The notes beneath the pieces are model-generated. The model searched no databases. It had not been told where the DNA came from and worked only from the letters and a program-made list of their open reading frames with translations. A stretch of 30,612 nucleotides of DNA from CAVYPR01 sp052145775 (lineage in GTDB: Bacteria; Actinomycetota; Acidimicrobiia; Acidimicrobiales; RAAP-2). Both the position numbers and the translations under genes were made by a program. This document shows positions 17,449 through 25,353 of this stretch, piece by piece; the first letter of the stretch is position 1, and every line of letters begins with the position of its first letter. The DNA is taken from assembly GCA_052145775.1 (NCBI GenBank), contig JBKQNY010000202.1, positions 1 to 30,612 on the forward strand. Reading direction: 5' to 3'.

Positions 17449-18643
17449 GCCCACGGGGCCCCTCCAGGGGCTCCGCGTGATCGACGCCGCCACGCTGGCC
17501 GCCGGGCCGGTGGTGGCCACCGCCCTCGGGGAGTTCGGGGCCGAGGTGATCAAGGTCGAGCAGCCCGGCATCGGCGACCCGCTGCGCACGTGGGGCGAGT
17601 GCAAGAACGAGATCGGCTTGGTCTGGAAGAGCGTCAACCGCAACAAGCGGTGCGTGACCCTCGACCTCCGGGTGCCCGACGGCCAGGAGCTCTTCAACCG
17701 GCTCCTGTCGATGAGCGACGTGCTCATCGCCAACAACCGGCCGAGCGCCCTCGAGCGCTGGCATCTCGACTACGAGTCGGTCCACCGCGTCCACCCGCGG
17801 GTGGTCATGCTCCATGTGAGCGGCTACGGCCGCGGCGGTCCCAAGAGCGACCGCCCCGGCTTCGGCACCCTGGCCGAGGCGATGAGCGGCTTCGCGCACC
17901 TGACCGGCCAGCCGGACGGGCCGCCGACCCTTCCCCCGTTCATGCTGGCCGACGGGGTGGCCGCCATGGCCGCCACCTACGCCGTGATGATGGCGCTCTA
18001 CCACCGCGACGTGCACGGCGGCGAAGGGCAGCTCGTCGACGTCAACCTCATCGAGCCGCTCGCCCGGCTGATCGAGTCGTCGACGCTCGCCTACGACCAG
18101 CTCGGCATCGTTCCCGGCCGCGTCGGCAACCGACTCGACGCCAGCGCGCCCCGCAACGCGTATCGGACCAAGGACGACCGGTGGCTGGCCATCTCCAGCG
18201 CCTCGCCCAACATCGCCGCCCGGGTGTTCCGGGCCATCGACCGTCCCGGGCTCGCCGAGGATCCGGACTACATGGAGCCCGACCCACGCAAGGCACGGGC
18301 GCTCGAGATCGACCGGCTCGTGTCCGACTGGGTGGGAACCAAGACGCTCGACGAGGCCATGGACGCCTTCGAGGCCCACGAGGTCGCGGCGGCTCCCGTC
18401 TACGACGCCAGCCAGCTCATGGACGACCCGCACCTGGTCGCACGCGGGACCTTCGTCGAGGTGGACGACCCGGAGTTCGGGCCGGTCAGGGTCCAGGCCC
18501 CGGTGGCCGTCCTGAGCGAGACGCCCGGCAGGATCGAGTTCCTCGGCCGTAGTCTTGGCGCCGACAACGAGGCCGTCTTCGGGGACCTCCTCGGCGTCGA
18601 GCCCGCCCGCCTGGCCGCCCTGCGGTCGGCGGGCACCATCTGA
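17441..18643 (+). CDS. CaiB/BaiF family (family III) CoA-transferase
   Basis: A 400-residue family III CoA-transferase that moves CoA from one acyl-CoA to another acid by an aspartyl-CoA anhydride. It begins LQGLRVIDAATLAAGPVVATALGEFGAEVIKVEQP, the family opening, and the catalytic Asp is Asp171 in FMLADGVAAM. LDLRVPDGQELFNRLLSMSD and the GVAAM-ATYAVMMALYHRD helix fit the fold. The GTG at 17441 overlaps the monooxygenase end as GTGGCTGA, so translation is coupled. In context it probably activates the pathway acid or recycles CoA, alongside the family I enzyme at 4985. The acyl specificity is unknown. Confidence 0.93.
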   Translation: MAEPTGPLQGLRVIDAATLAAGPVVATALGEFGAEVIKVEQPGIGDPLRTWGECKNEIGLVWKSVNRNKRCVTLDLRVPDGQELFNRLLSMSDVLIANNRPSALERWHLDYESVHRVHPRVVMLHVSGYGRGGPKSDRPGFGTLAEAMSGFAHLTGQPDGPPTLPPFMLADGVAAMAATYAVMMALYHRDVHGGEGQLVDVNLIEPLARLIESSTLAYDQLGIVPGRVGNRLDASAPRNAYRTKDDRWLAISSASPNIAARVFRAIDRPGLAEDPDYMEPDPRKARALEIDRLVSDWVGTKTLDEAMDAFEAHEVAAAPVYDASQLMDDPHLVARGTFVEVDDPEFGPVRVQAPVAVLSETPGRIEFLGRSLGADNEAVFGDLLGVEPARLAALRSAGTI

Positions 18644-18667
18644 CCCCGTGCCGGCGAAGGAGGAGCA

Positions 18668-19591
18668 GTGAACGAACCACGCGCTCGACGCTCCGAGCTG
18701 GCCACGCCGGCCAGCAACGAGCGGATGTGCGAGAAGGCGGCCGGCTCGGGGGCCGACCTCGTGTTCTTGGACCTCGAGGACGCGTGCGCCCCGGTGGCCA
18801 AGGCCGGGGCCCGCCGGACGGTGGTGGAGGCCCTGACCACCCTCGACTGGGGCCGGACGGTGAGGGCCGTCCGGGTGAACGGCATCGAGACGCCCTGGTG
18901 CCACGGTGACCTCATCGAGGTGGTCTCCGGCGCCCGCGAGGCTCTCGACGTGGTCATCGTGCCCAAGGTCCGGGCCGCCCGGGACGTGTGGTGGGTCGAC
19001 GTGCTGCTGACCCAGCTCGAGTCCGAGCTCCAGCTGGCCACCCGCATCGGCCTCGAGGTCCTGGTGGAGGAGGCCGAGGGCCTGGTCAACGCGGCCGAGA
19101 TCGCCACGGCCAGCGACCGGCTCGAGGCGATCATCTTCGGCGCCGGAGACCTTTCGGCGTCGTTGCACGCGCGGGTGGACGGCAACTTCGACCCGCTCGG
19201 CGAGTACCCGGGCGACTTCTGGCACTTCGCCCGCGTCCAGGTCCTGGCGGCGGCCCGCGCCGCCGGCATCGACGCCATCGACGCCCCCTACCCCGCCTAC
19301 CAGGACACCGACGGCTACCGCCGCGCCGCCCTATCGGCCAGCCTGCTGGGGTTCGACGGCAAGTGGGCCATCCACCCCGACCAGATCGCCATCGCCAACG
19401 ACGTCTTCTCCCCGACCCCCGAGGAGGTGGCCGAGGCGAGGGCCACGATCGCCGACTACCGCGACGCCGAGGCCAGCGGCGTGGGGGCCATCGGGCGCGA
19501 CGGTCGGCTGGTCGACGCCGCCCACATGCGCCTGGCCGGCAACGTGCTCCACAAGGCGTCGCTGGCCGAGGCCGAGCGCCCGGGACCGTGA
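18668..19591 (+). CDS. CitE-like HpcH/HpaI aldolase (malyl-CoA-type lyase)
   Basis: A 307-residue CitE-like protein. Such enzymes cleave or form C-C bonds in citramalyl-, malyl- or related CoA thioesters with Mg2+. It opens with RRSELATPASNERMCEKA and DLVFLDLEDACAPVAKAGAR, which carries the phosphate-binding and Asp/Glu motifs (residues 35-38). Arg69 in RVNG, Glu in LVEEAEGLVNA and Asp161 in FGAGDLSASL fit the substrate and Mg2+ ligands, and AIHPDQI is the conserved C-terminal loop. The GTG at 18668 has GGAGGAG at 18659-18665. It lies 24 bases after the CaiB gene and overlaps the following gene as GTGA. A lyase step releasing a small acyl unit from the pathway CoA ester is the reasonable inference. 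Confidence 0.9.
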   Translation: MNEPRARRSELATPASNERMCEKAAGSGADLVFLDLEDACAPVAKAGARRTVVEALTTLDWGRTVRAVRVNGIETPWCHGDLIEVVSGAREALDVVIVPKVRAARDVWWVDVLLTQLESELQLATRIGLEVLVEEAEGLVNAAEIATASDRLEAIIFGAGDLSASLHARVDGNFDPLGEYPGDFWHFARVQVLAAARAAGIDAIDAPYPAYQDTDGYRRAALSASLLGFDGKWAIHPDQIAIANDVFSPTPEEVAEARATIADYRDAEASGVGAIGRDGRLVDAAHMRLAGNVLHKASLAEAERPGP

Positions 19592-20651
19592 CCCCCGCCG
19601 AGGACCGGTCCCCGCCGCTGCGGGTCGTCCAGTGGGCCACCGGCAACATCGGTGCCCGGGCCCTGCGCGGGGTCATCGAGCACCCCCGCCTGGAGCTGGC
19701 CGGGGTCTACGTGCACTCGCCGGACAAGGCCGGCCGGGACGCCGGCGCGCTGTGCGGGCTCGGCCCCACCGGCATCGTGGCCACCCGCGACCTGGAAGAG
19801 GTCCTGGCCCTCGGCGCCGACTGCGTGCTCTACATGCCCCAGGGCTGCGACTTCGGCACGGTGTGGCCATCCTGGCCAGCGGGACCAACGTCGTGACGAC
19901 CCGGGGGGAGTTCCACCACCCCCCGAGCATGGATCCCGATCGCCGCCGGCAGGTCGAGGCGGCCTGCGAGGGCGGCGGGTCGTCGATCCACAGCACCGGG
20001 AGCAGCCCGGGCTTCATCACCGAGGCCGTCCCGCTGGCCCTCACGTCGATGCAGCGCCGGCTCGACCACCTGGTCATCGAGGAGTTCGCCGACCTCTCAC
20101 GGCGGCCCTCACCCGAGCTCCTCTTCGACCTCATGGGCTACGGCAAGGACCCGGCCGAGTTCGACCCCGGTCGCTGGGCCCACGGGGTCCAGAGCTTCGG
20201 TCCCTCGCTGCGCCTGGTGGCCGAGGAGGTGGGCCTCCCCCTGGACTCCCTGGATGGCACCGGCTCGGTCGCCGTGGCCCGCCGGACCACGCGCATCGCC
20301 GCCGGCACGATCGAGGCCGGGACCGTGGCCGCCCAGCGGATGCGGGTCTCGGGCCGGCGCGGGGGCGAGCCCCTGCTCGCCTTCCAGGCCACGTGGTACT
20401 GCACCGAAGACCTCGACCCGGCCTGGGACCTGCGCGCCACCGGGTGGCGGGTCTCGGTCGCCGGCGACGCCCCCCTCGACGTCGAGATCCGCTTCGACGT
20501 CCCGCTCGAGCGCATGGGCGAGCTCTCCCCCGGCTTCACGGCCAACCGGGCCGTGAACGCCGTTCCGGCCGTCTGCGCCGCGCCGCCCGGCGTGCGCACC
20601 GCCTTCGACCTCCCCCACATCGTGGCGGACCTCGGGGCACCGTCACGGTGA
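19588..20651 (+). pseudogene. Dihydrodipicolinate reductase-like dehydrogenase, frameshifted
   Basis: Two frames together encode one protein of about 354 residues like the NAD(P)H-dependent dihydrodipicolinate reductase/2,4-diaminopentanoate dehydrogenase-like family. The first frame starts at GTG 19588 (GTGA overlap with the lyase gene) with the Rossmann segment RVVQWATGNIGARALRGVIEH and reaches VLYMPQGCDFGTV, then hits TGA at 19894. The second frame continues the fold with AILASGTNVVTTRGEFHHP and runs to TGA 20651. The switch lies near 19861-19868 and equals one missing base. No slippery heptamer is visible there. Both halves keep good coding character and the end overlaps the next gene as GTGA, so the damage is either very recent or a sequencing error. 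If intact, it would reduce or oxidise a pathway intermediate. Confidence 0.82.
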
Positions 20652-22270
20652 GGCCCCTGCCCGAGGTGACCCCGGCCACCGAGTGGTTCTGGACCTCGGG
20701 CGCAGACGGGGTCCTGCGCATCCAGGGGTGCACCGACTGCGGCCGGCTGGTCCACCCCCCGGTGCCGGTCTGCCCCCGCTGCGCCGGCCGGTCGTGGGCG
20801 CCGACCACCGTCTCGGGCCGGGCCACCGTGGCCGGCTACACCGTCAACCAGCACCGCTGGCACCCTGACCTCGACCCGCCGTACGCGCTGGCCGTGGTGG
20901 CCCTGGCCGAGGACCCCGACGTCCGGCTCACCACTGCCGTCGTGGGGTGCGACCCCACCGAGGTGCACGTCGGCCAGGCGGTGTCGGTCCGCTTCGAGCA
21001 GCACGACGACGTCTGGCTCCCCCTCTTCGAGCCGACCGGTGAGCCCGACGGCCCGAACCCGGTCCCGGGCCCCGGGCCCTTCACCCCCCGCGCCCCGCTC
21101 GGCCCCGACCGCTTCGAGCACCGGGCCGTCCTGTCGGGGATCGGCCGCTCGGCCCTGGGCCGGCGCCTCATGGTCGACCCGCTGTCGCTGGCGGTCGACG
21201 CCTGTCTCGGTGCGATCGCCGACGCCGGCCTGGTCACCGGGGACATCGACGGCCTCTCCACCTACCCCGGGCCGGGTGGGATGGGCATGAGCGAGGGCGG
21301 GGTGAGTGCGGTGGAAGAGGCCCTGCGCCTCCACCCCACGTGGATCAACGGCGGGGGCGACCTGCCCGGGCCCGGGGGCGCCGTTGTCGCCGCCATGCTG
21401 GCCGTGTCCGCCGGCCTCTGCCGGCACGTCCTGTGCTTCCGCACGGTCTGGGAGTCCACCTTCGCCGCGCTCGGCCAACGGGGACCCGCCGGCGGCCGGG
21501 CATCGGGGCAGGCCGCCTGGCGGGCGCCGTTCGGGGCGCTGTCGCCGGCCAACTGGATCGCCATGAACGCCAACCAGTACCTCCACCGCTACGGCGCCAC
21601 CCGCGAGCTGCTGGGATGGATCGCCCTCAACGGCCGGGCCAACGCCGCCCGCAACCTCGCCGCCATCTACCGCGACCCCATGACGATGGAGGACTACCTC
21701 TCGGCCAGGCCGATCACCACCCCGTTCGGCCTCTACGACTGCGACGTCCCCTGCGACGGGTCGATCGCCGTGGTCGTGTCGGCGGCGTCGGCCGCGCCCG
21801 ACCTCCCCAAGCCGGCCGTCCGCATCGAGGCGGTGGGCACCCAGATCCTCGAGCGGGTCTCGTGGGACCAGGGGACGCTCACCCACGAGCCCCAGGTCCT
21901 CGGCCAGGCGGCCCACCTGTGGACCCGGACCGACCTGCGACCGGCCGACGTCGACCTGGCCCTCGTCTACGACGGGTTCACCTTCAACGCCGTCTCCTGG
22001 CTCGAGGCCCTCGGGTTCTGCGGGCTCGGCGAGGCCAAGGATTGGATCGACGGGGGACGGCGGATCGCCCTCGACGGCGACCTCCCGGTCAACCCCCACG
22101 GCGGCCAGCTCTCAGAGGGCCGGACCCACGGCTTCGGCTTCTTGTACGAGGCGGTGACCCAGCTCCGCCACGAGGCCGGCGACCGCCAGGTCCAAGGGGC
22201 GACCACGGCCGTGGTCACCTCGGGCGGGGGGACCCCCTCGGGGGTCCTCTTGCTCCGAGGCGGCGGCTGA
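20648..22270 (+). CDS. DUF35 OB-fold / thiolase (Ltp aldolase-like) fusion protein
   Basis: A 540-residue two-domain protein. Residues 1 to about 130 form a DUF35 domain: a Zn ribbon with Cys28-x2-Cys31 and Cys42-x2-Cys45, then the acyl-CoA-associated OB-fold (VAGYTVNQHRWHPDLDPPYALAVV, split here as family pattern). A Pro/Gly linker (135-155) joins a thiolase-fold domain of the SCP-x/lipid-transfer-protein type starting AVLSGIGRSALGRR. LVYDGFTFNAVSWLEALGFC and NPHGGQLSEGR are the hallmark segments of this family. In steroid side-chain degradation Ltp2 with the DUF35 protein ChsH2 is a retro-aldolase; here both parts are one chain. The GTG at 20648 overlaps the frameshifted gene as GTGA. The role is inferred as C-C cleavage of a 3-hydroxyacyl-CoA. 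Confidence 0.88.
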   Translation: MRPLPEVTPATEWFWTSGADGVLRIQGCTDCGRLVHPPVPVCPRCAGRSWAPTTVSGRATVAGYTVNQHRWHPDLDPPYALAVVALAEDPDVRLTTAVVGCDPTEVHVGQAVSVRFEQHDDVWLPLFEPTGEPDGPNPVPGPGPFTPRAPLGPDRFEHRAVLSGIGRSALGRRLMVDPLSLAVDACLGAIADAGLVTGDIDGLSTYPGPGGMGMSEGGVSAVEEALRLHPTWINGGGDLPGPGGAVVAAMLAVSAGLCRHVLCFRTVWESTFAALGQRGPAGGRASGQAAWRAPFGALSPANWIAMNANQYLHRYGATRELLGWIALNGRANAARNLAAIYRDPMTMEDYLSARPITTPFGLYDCDVPCDGSIAVVVSAASAAPDLPKPAVRIEAVGTQILERVSWDQGTLTHEPQVLGQAAHLWTRTDLRPADVDLALVYDGFTFNAVSWLEALGFCGLGEAKDWIDGGRRIALDGDLPVNPHGGQLSEGRTHGFGFLYEAVTQLRHEAGDRQVQGATTAVVTSGGGTPSGVLLLRGGG

Positions 22271-22320
22271 GGGGACCGTCGGGCGCTCCGTCGGGGTCCC
22301 GCGGCCCGGGCGGCGCACGG

Positions 22321-22326
22321 TACGAT
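22321..22326 (+). promoter_or_regulatory. Candidate -10 element of the second amidohydrolase
   Basis: TACGAT lies 46 bases before the ATG at 22373 in the 102-base gap after the thiolase gene. No good -35 is visible in the GC-rich sequence before it. The same hexamer is used upstream of the first amidohydrolase. Confidence 0.35.
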
Positions 22327-22340
22327 CGCTTGCCTCGCGG

Positions 22341-22356
22341 GAGAACGCCCTTCTCG
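22341..22356 (+). promoter_or_regulatory. Putative operator, site C
   Basis: GAGAACGCCCTTCTCG matches 13 of 16 bases of the core of sites A and B (GGAAACGACCTTCTCG) and is itself palindromic: arms GAGAA and TTCTC around CGCCC. It starts 14 bases after TACGAT, exactly as site B does, and ends 16 bases before the ATG. Confidence 0.5.
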
Positions 22357-22372
22357 ACGATCGGGGGACACG

Positions 22373-23650
22373 ATGCCGTCATCGACCAGCGAACGCAGCG
22401 GGGGGCGGCGGCGCGGGCCCGAGCTGGTCCACCTGCGGTCCGCCCGGATGCTCGACGTGGTGAAGGGCGAGCTGGTCGGGCCCGGGAGCCTGCTGGTCGA
22501 GGGCGAGCGGATCGCCGAGGTCGCCCCGGCGACGGTGCCGCCCGAGGCGGTCGTCGTCGACCTGGGCGACGTGACCCTCCTGCCGGGGCTCATGGATATG
22601 GAGGTCAACCTCTTGTTGGGCGGGCCGGACCACGCCAGCCCGCTCAACCCGGTGCAGGACGACTCGGCGGTGCGGACGCTGCGCTCGGTGGCCAACGCCC
22701 GCCGGACGCTCTGGGCCGGCTTCACCACCGTGCGCAACCTCGGGCTGTTCGTGCCGACCGGGGGCCTGTTGCTCGACGTCGCACTGCAGAAGGCCATCGA
22801 CCTCGGCTGGGTCGACGGCCCCCGGGTGGTCCCGGCCGGCCACGCCATCACCCCGACCGGCGGCCACCTCGACCCGACCATGTTCCAGGCCCTGGCCCCG
22901 CACATCATGCCCCTCACCGTCGAGGAGGGGGTGGCCGACGGGGTCGCCCAGATCCGCCGGGCCGTCCGCTACCAGATCAAGCACGGGGCCCGGCTCATCA
23001 AGTGCTGCGCCTCGGGGGGGGTCATGTCGCACACCGGCCCGGCCGGGGCCCAGCAGTACTCCGACGAGGAGCTGGCGGTGATCGTCGACGAGGCCCACCG
23101 GGCCGGGCTCCGGGTGGCCGCCCACGCCCACGGGGACCAGGGGATCCGGGCGGCCATCGAGGCGGGCATCGACTGCATCGAGCACGGCTCGCTCATGAGC
23201 GACGAGACGCTCGACCTCCTCGTCGAGCGGGGCCGGTTCCTGGTGCCCACCACCTACCTGGCGGACGGCATGGACGTCTCACGGGCGGCGCCCGAGCTCC
23301 AGGCCAAGGCGGCCGAGGTGTTCCCCCGGGCGAAGGAGACGGTCAGCAAGGCCATCCGGCGCGGGGCCCGCATCGCCTGCGGGACCGACGCGCCGGCCAT
23401 CCCCCACGGGCGCAACGCCAAGGAGCTGGTGGCCCTGGTCGAACGGGGCATGACCCCGCTGCAGGCGCTGCGCGCCGCCACCACGGTGTCGGCCGAGCTC
23501 ATCGACGTCGACGACCGCGGCCGGCTGGAGGCCGGGCTCCTGGCCGACGTCGTGGCGGTGCCCGGCGACCCCCTCGTCGACATCACGGCTACCGAGCGGG
23601 TGTGCTTCGTGATGAAGGGCGGCCTGATCTACCGCAACGACGTGGGATGA
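22373..23650 (+). CDS. Imidazolonepropionase-like amidohydrolase with altered metal site
   Basis: A 425-residue amidohydrolase of the COG1228 type, a family that includes Xaa-Pro dipeptidases and related amide-bond hydrolases. Recognisable are the N-terminal beta-sandwich, LPGLMDM at strand 1, the GHAITPTGGHLDP loop, Lys210 in RLIKCCASGGV (the position of the carbamylated lysine), His251 and His253 in AAHAHG, His271 in IEHGS and Asp339 in GTDAP. The canonical HxH after strand 1 is replaced by Glu77-Val-Asn79 (MEVNL), so two expected metal ligands are missing. The ATG at 22373 has GGGGG upstream. The gene has its own promoter and site C, but follows the catabolic operon on the same strand. It may hydrolyse an amide conjugate, bind a single metal, or be non-catalytic. 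Confidence 0.87.
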   Translation: MPSSTSERSGGRRRGPELVHLRSARMLDVVKGELVGPGSLLVEGERIAEVAPATVPPEAVVVDLGDVTLLPGLMDMEVNLLLGGPDHASPLNPVQDDSAVRTLRSVANARRTLWAGFTTVRNLGLFVPTGGLLLDVALQKAIDLGWVDGPRVVPAGHAITPTGGHLDPTMFQALAPHIMPLTVEEGVADGVAQIRRAVRYQIKHGARLIKCCASGGVMSHTGPAGAQQYSDEELAVIVDEAHRAGLRVAAHAHGDQGIRAAIEAGIDCIEHGSLMSDETLDLLVERGRFLVPTTYLADGMDVSRAAPELQAKAAEVFPRAKETVSKAIRRGARIACGTDAPAIPHGRNAKELVALVERGMTPLQALRAATTVSAELIDVDDRGRLEAGLLADVVAVPGDPLVDITATERVCFVMKGGLIYRNDVG

Positions 23651-24240
23651 CCCCGGGCCGGCCGCAGCCCGCCACCGGGTCGGCCCTCAGGATGCTGAGA
23701 GTTCGGTAAACCCGTGTCTCGCCGCACGGGCACCATGGCCCCGACAGAGGTCCGAAACCCCTTATTGGCCGTCTGACCTGGAACAACGCTCCCACTCAAA
23801 GCTCACACCACCGACCATGCGATGTTGTGCCGGCACTGTTGGTTGGAGCGGGTGCTTCTTCGCTCGGCCACGAGGCCGAGGACCGGCTGGGCCGATCACC
23901 GACTCATCTGCAGGCAGCCGCTTGGGAGTCGCTTGGGATTCGCAATGGACAGCCCGTTCGCGAAGCGCCCCACTGCGGCACTTCCGGGACGCCCCGCCCG
24001 AGATCCTCGGCGCCTTATTGGGATACTCCAGGAGGCCTTCTGACCGCTTTGTTGGTGAACGAGAGAGGGTGGAATTTCCCTGATGCCCCGGACTCGACGG
24101 CTCCAGAGTTGTCCAACTGAAGCCGTCGGACCGTGGCGCGGATGACCCGACTAGGGGTGAACAGAGCGTCGCAGGACGATCAATTGGAATTCGGCGGGTT
24201 GCTCACCTGCATGCGCCGGTCACGAAGACCGAGTGGCGGC
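23651..24240. other. 590-base region without a supported gene
   Basis: A hairpin with arms CCCGTG (23711-23716) and CACGGG (23725-23730) lies about 60 bases after the amidohydrolase stop; it has no T-run, so a terminator role is weak. From 23817 to 24120 all three plus frames are open at once for 70-97 residues. None shows a recognisable domain, and the open frames probably reflect composition or a decayed gene. A small hairpin, arms CGGTC and GACCG, at 24217-24231 lies just after the end of the LapA-like gene. The region marks the drop from very GC-rich to more mixed composition. Confidence 0.5.
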
Positions 24241-24582
24241 TCATTTCGATTGGTGCAGGCGGTGGCGCAGCTGCCAGATTCGCAGTGACGCCAAGATCCC
24301 CGCTAGCAACACACCGCCGATCGCTGCGAGCAGCAGAGCAACGCCGAGCGGCATCTGCACATTCACGGTGAAGAAAGACACCTTCACCGACCGACCATTT
24401 TGAATGATGAACACCAGCAAGAACGCCAACACCACGACACCGATGATGACGCCCACCCAGGCCGCTGAGATTCGAGTGTGACTCGTCGGACTTCCCGGAG
24501 AAGTTGCCGTAGGTTTGGCCACACCGGGCGCTTCGGCGGGTTGCGGGGTGGAACGATCCGACTCTTGGGATTCACCACTCAT
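24241..24582 (-). CDS. LapA-domain (DUF1049) membrane protein
   Basis: A 113-residue membrane protein. A hydrophilic, Ser/Pro/Thr-rich N-terminus of about 38 residues is followed by two transmembrane helices, roughly residues 41-62 (AAWVGVIIGVVVLAFLLVFIIQN) written here only by position beyond its core, and 77-97. The QNG-x-VKVSFF turn and the terminal IWQLRHRL are the DUF1049/LapA pattern. In Gram-negative bacteria LapA helps control lipopolysaccharide assembly; actinobacterial copies have no defined role and are probably envelope proteins. The ATG at 24582 is the natural start. It is on the same strand as the small membrane peptide and CsbD gene upstream, with a 164-base gap that shows no gene. 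Confidence 0.82.
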   Translation of the reverse strand: MSGESQESDRSTPQPAEAPGVAKPTATSPGSPTSHTRISAAWVGVIIGVVVLAFLLVFIIQNGRSVKVSFFTVNVQMPLGVALLLAAIGGVLLAGILASLRIWQLRHRLHQSK

Positions 24583-24746
24583 GACACCACCACCTCTTCA
24601 GGACCCGGTCACGAGCTTATTAGGATCGATCTCGCCCAGTGCGGAACCGCAGAATCGCAGCGGTGGGTTGCTGGTACACGCGTTCCCCTGAACCGGCAAC
24701 GGGATGAACTCGCCCGCTCCTTGTGCTCCGAAGGCAGAGCGCCGTT

Positions 24747-24920
24747 CTACGCGAGAAAGATCACCGCAGCGGACACGCATGCCAGTCCGACGCAGATCAG
24801 GGTCGCCCATACCGTCTTCTCCCTGAACGCGATGAATCCGGCCACAAGGAACACGATTACCGCGATGAGGCTGAAGACCTGCACTGCGGTGGGACTGGCG
24901 CTGACAAGAGTGTCGAGCAT
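24747..24920 (-). CDS. Small two-helix membrane protein
   Basis: A 57-residue hydrophobic peptide with two predicted membrane helices (VQVFSLIAVIVFLVAGFIAF and TLICVGLACVSAAVIFLA) joined by the short charged turn REKTVW. Two methionines are possible. The first (24929) touches the Shine-Dalgarno GAAGGAGG directly, while the second (24920) is spaced from it by 9 bases, so the second is preferred. I do not recognise a family beyond similarity in shape to small actinobacterial membrane peptides. It lies between a LapA-like gene and a CsbD gene on the same strand, which suggests a stress or envelope context. Confidence 0.65.
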   Translation of the reverse strand: MLDTLVSASPTAVQVFSLIAVIVFLVAGFIAFREKTVWATLICVGLACVSAAVIFLA

Positions 24921-25084
24921 CTTGGACATCCTCCTTCGGTAGTGGTGTCGACGGTGAGGATTGGGACGGGAAAGGCCCAGCTGGTTGAACCACTACTCGG
25001 TGCCAACATGATTGCCCGCCACGGTGTGTCGTCTCTTCGCAGGTGCGCTCCTCGCTTCACGCACTGACGGAGCCCACCCGTTCG

Positions 25085-25276
25085 TCAGCCGTGGTGCAGC
25101 GCATCCTTGACCTTGTCGATTGCCTCATGGACCTTGTCCATTGCGTGGCCAACCTTCTCCTTGACCTCGCCAGATCGACGTTCGGCCTTGCCTTCGGCTT
25201 CAAGGTCCTTGTTACCGACGAGACTTCCGACGGCCTCTTTTGCTTGACCCTCCACCTGGTCAGTCTTTCCAGCCAT
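25085..25276 (-). CDS. CsbD-family stress-response protein
   Basis: A 63-residue, highly charged, helical protein. The CsbD pattern is clear: DQVEGQAKEAVGSLVGNKDLEAEGKAERRSG followed by VKEKVGHAMDKV, here cited as family markers Gly-Lys-x-Lys-Glu and Glu-Gly-Lys. CsbD proteins are induced in general stress (SigB-type in Bacillus) and their molecular role is undefined. The ATG at 25276 has GAGGA about 9 bases upstream. A possible extended -10 promoter lies 72 bases upstream. It is divergent from the alpha/beta hydrolase. Confidence 0.88.
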   Translation of the reverse strand: MAGKTDQVEGQAKEAVGSLVGNKDLEAEGKAERRSGEVKEKVGHAMDKVHEAIDKVKDALHHG

Positions 25277-25347
25277 TGCGCACCATCCTCATTCGTCACT
25301 CGGCGTTGCCCAACTGGGTTCGCACCGATCACCTCTATTGTGACGCC

Positions 25348-25353
25348 GCTATA
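25348..25353 (-). promoter_or_regulatory. Candidate extended -10 promoter for csbD-like gene
   Basis: The minus strand reads TGGTATAGC, a TGn-type extended -10, about 72 bases before the CsbD ATG. No strong -35 is seen. The toxin-antitoxin promoter at 29428 has the same TGGTATA layout. Confidence 0.35.

Noticed and set aside
19855..19870. Programmed -1 frameshift in the dehydrogenase gene
   Set aside because: No slippery heptamer or clear downstream structure is visible, and the family is not known to use frameshifting; deletion or sequencing error is simpler.
19652..20647. Upstream extension of the DUF35-thiolase frame, giving 872 codons
   Set aside because: The extra residues are Pro/Arg/Gly-rich shadow sequence over the dehydrogenase gene; the conserved DUF35 start at GTG 20648 explains the real protein.
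21340..23709. 789-codon plus-strand frame across the thiolase and amidohydrolase genes
   Set aside because: It is a shadow of two genes in another frame and is dominated by Arg, Gly and Pro.
23817..24120. Three overlapping open frames of 73-97 codons as possible genes
   Set aside because: All three frames are open together, none has a ribosome-binding site with a known domain, so none can be preferred.
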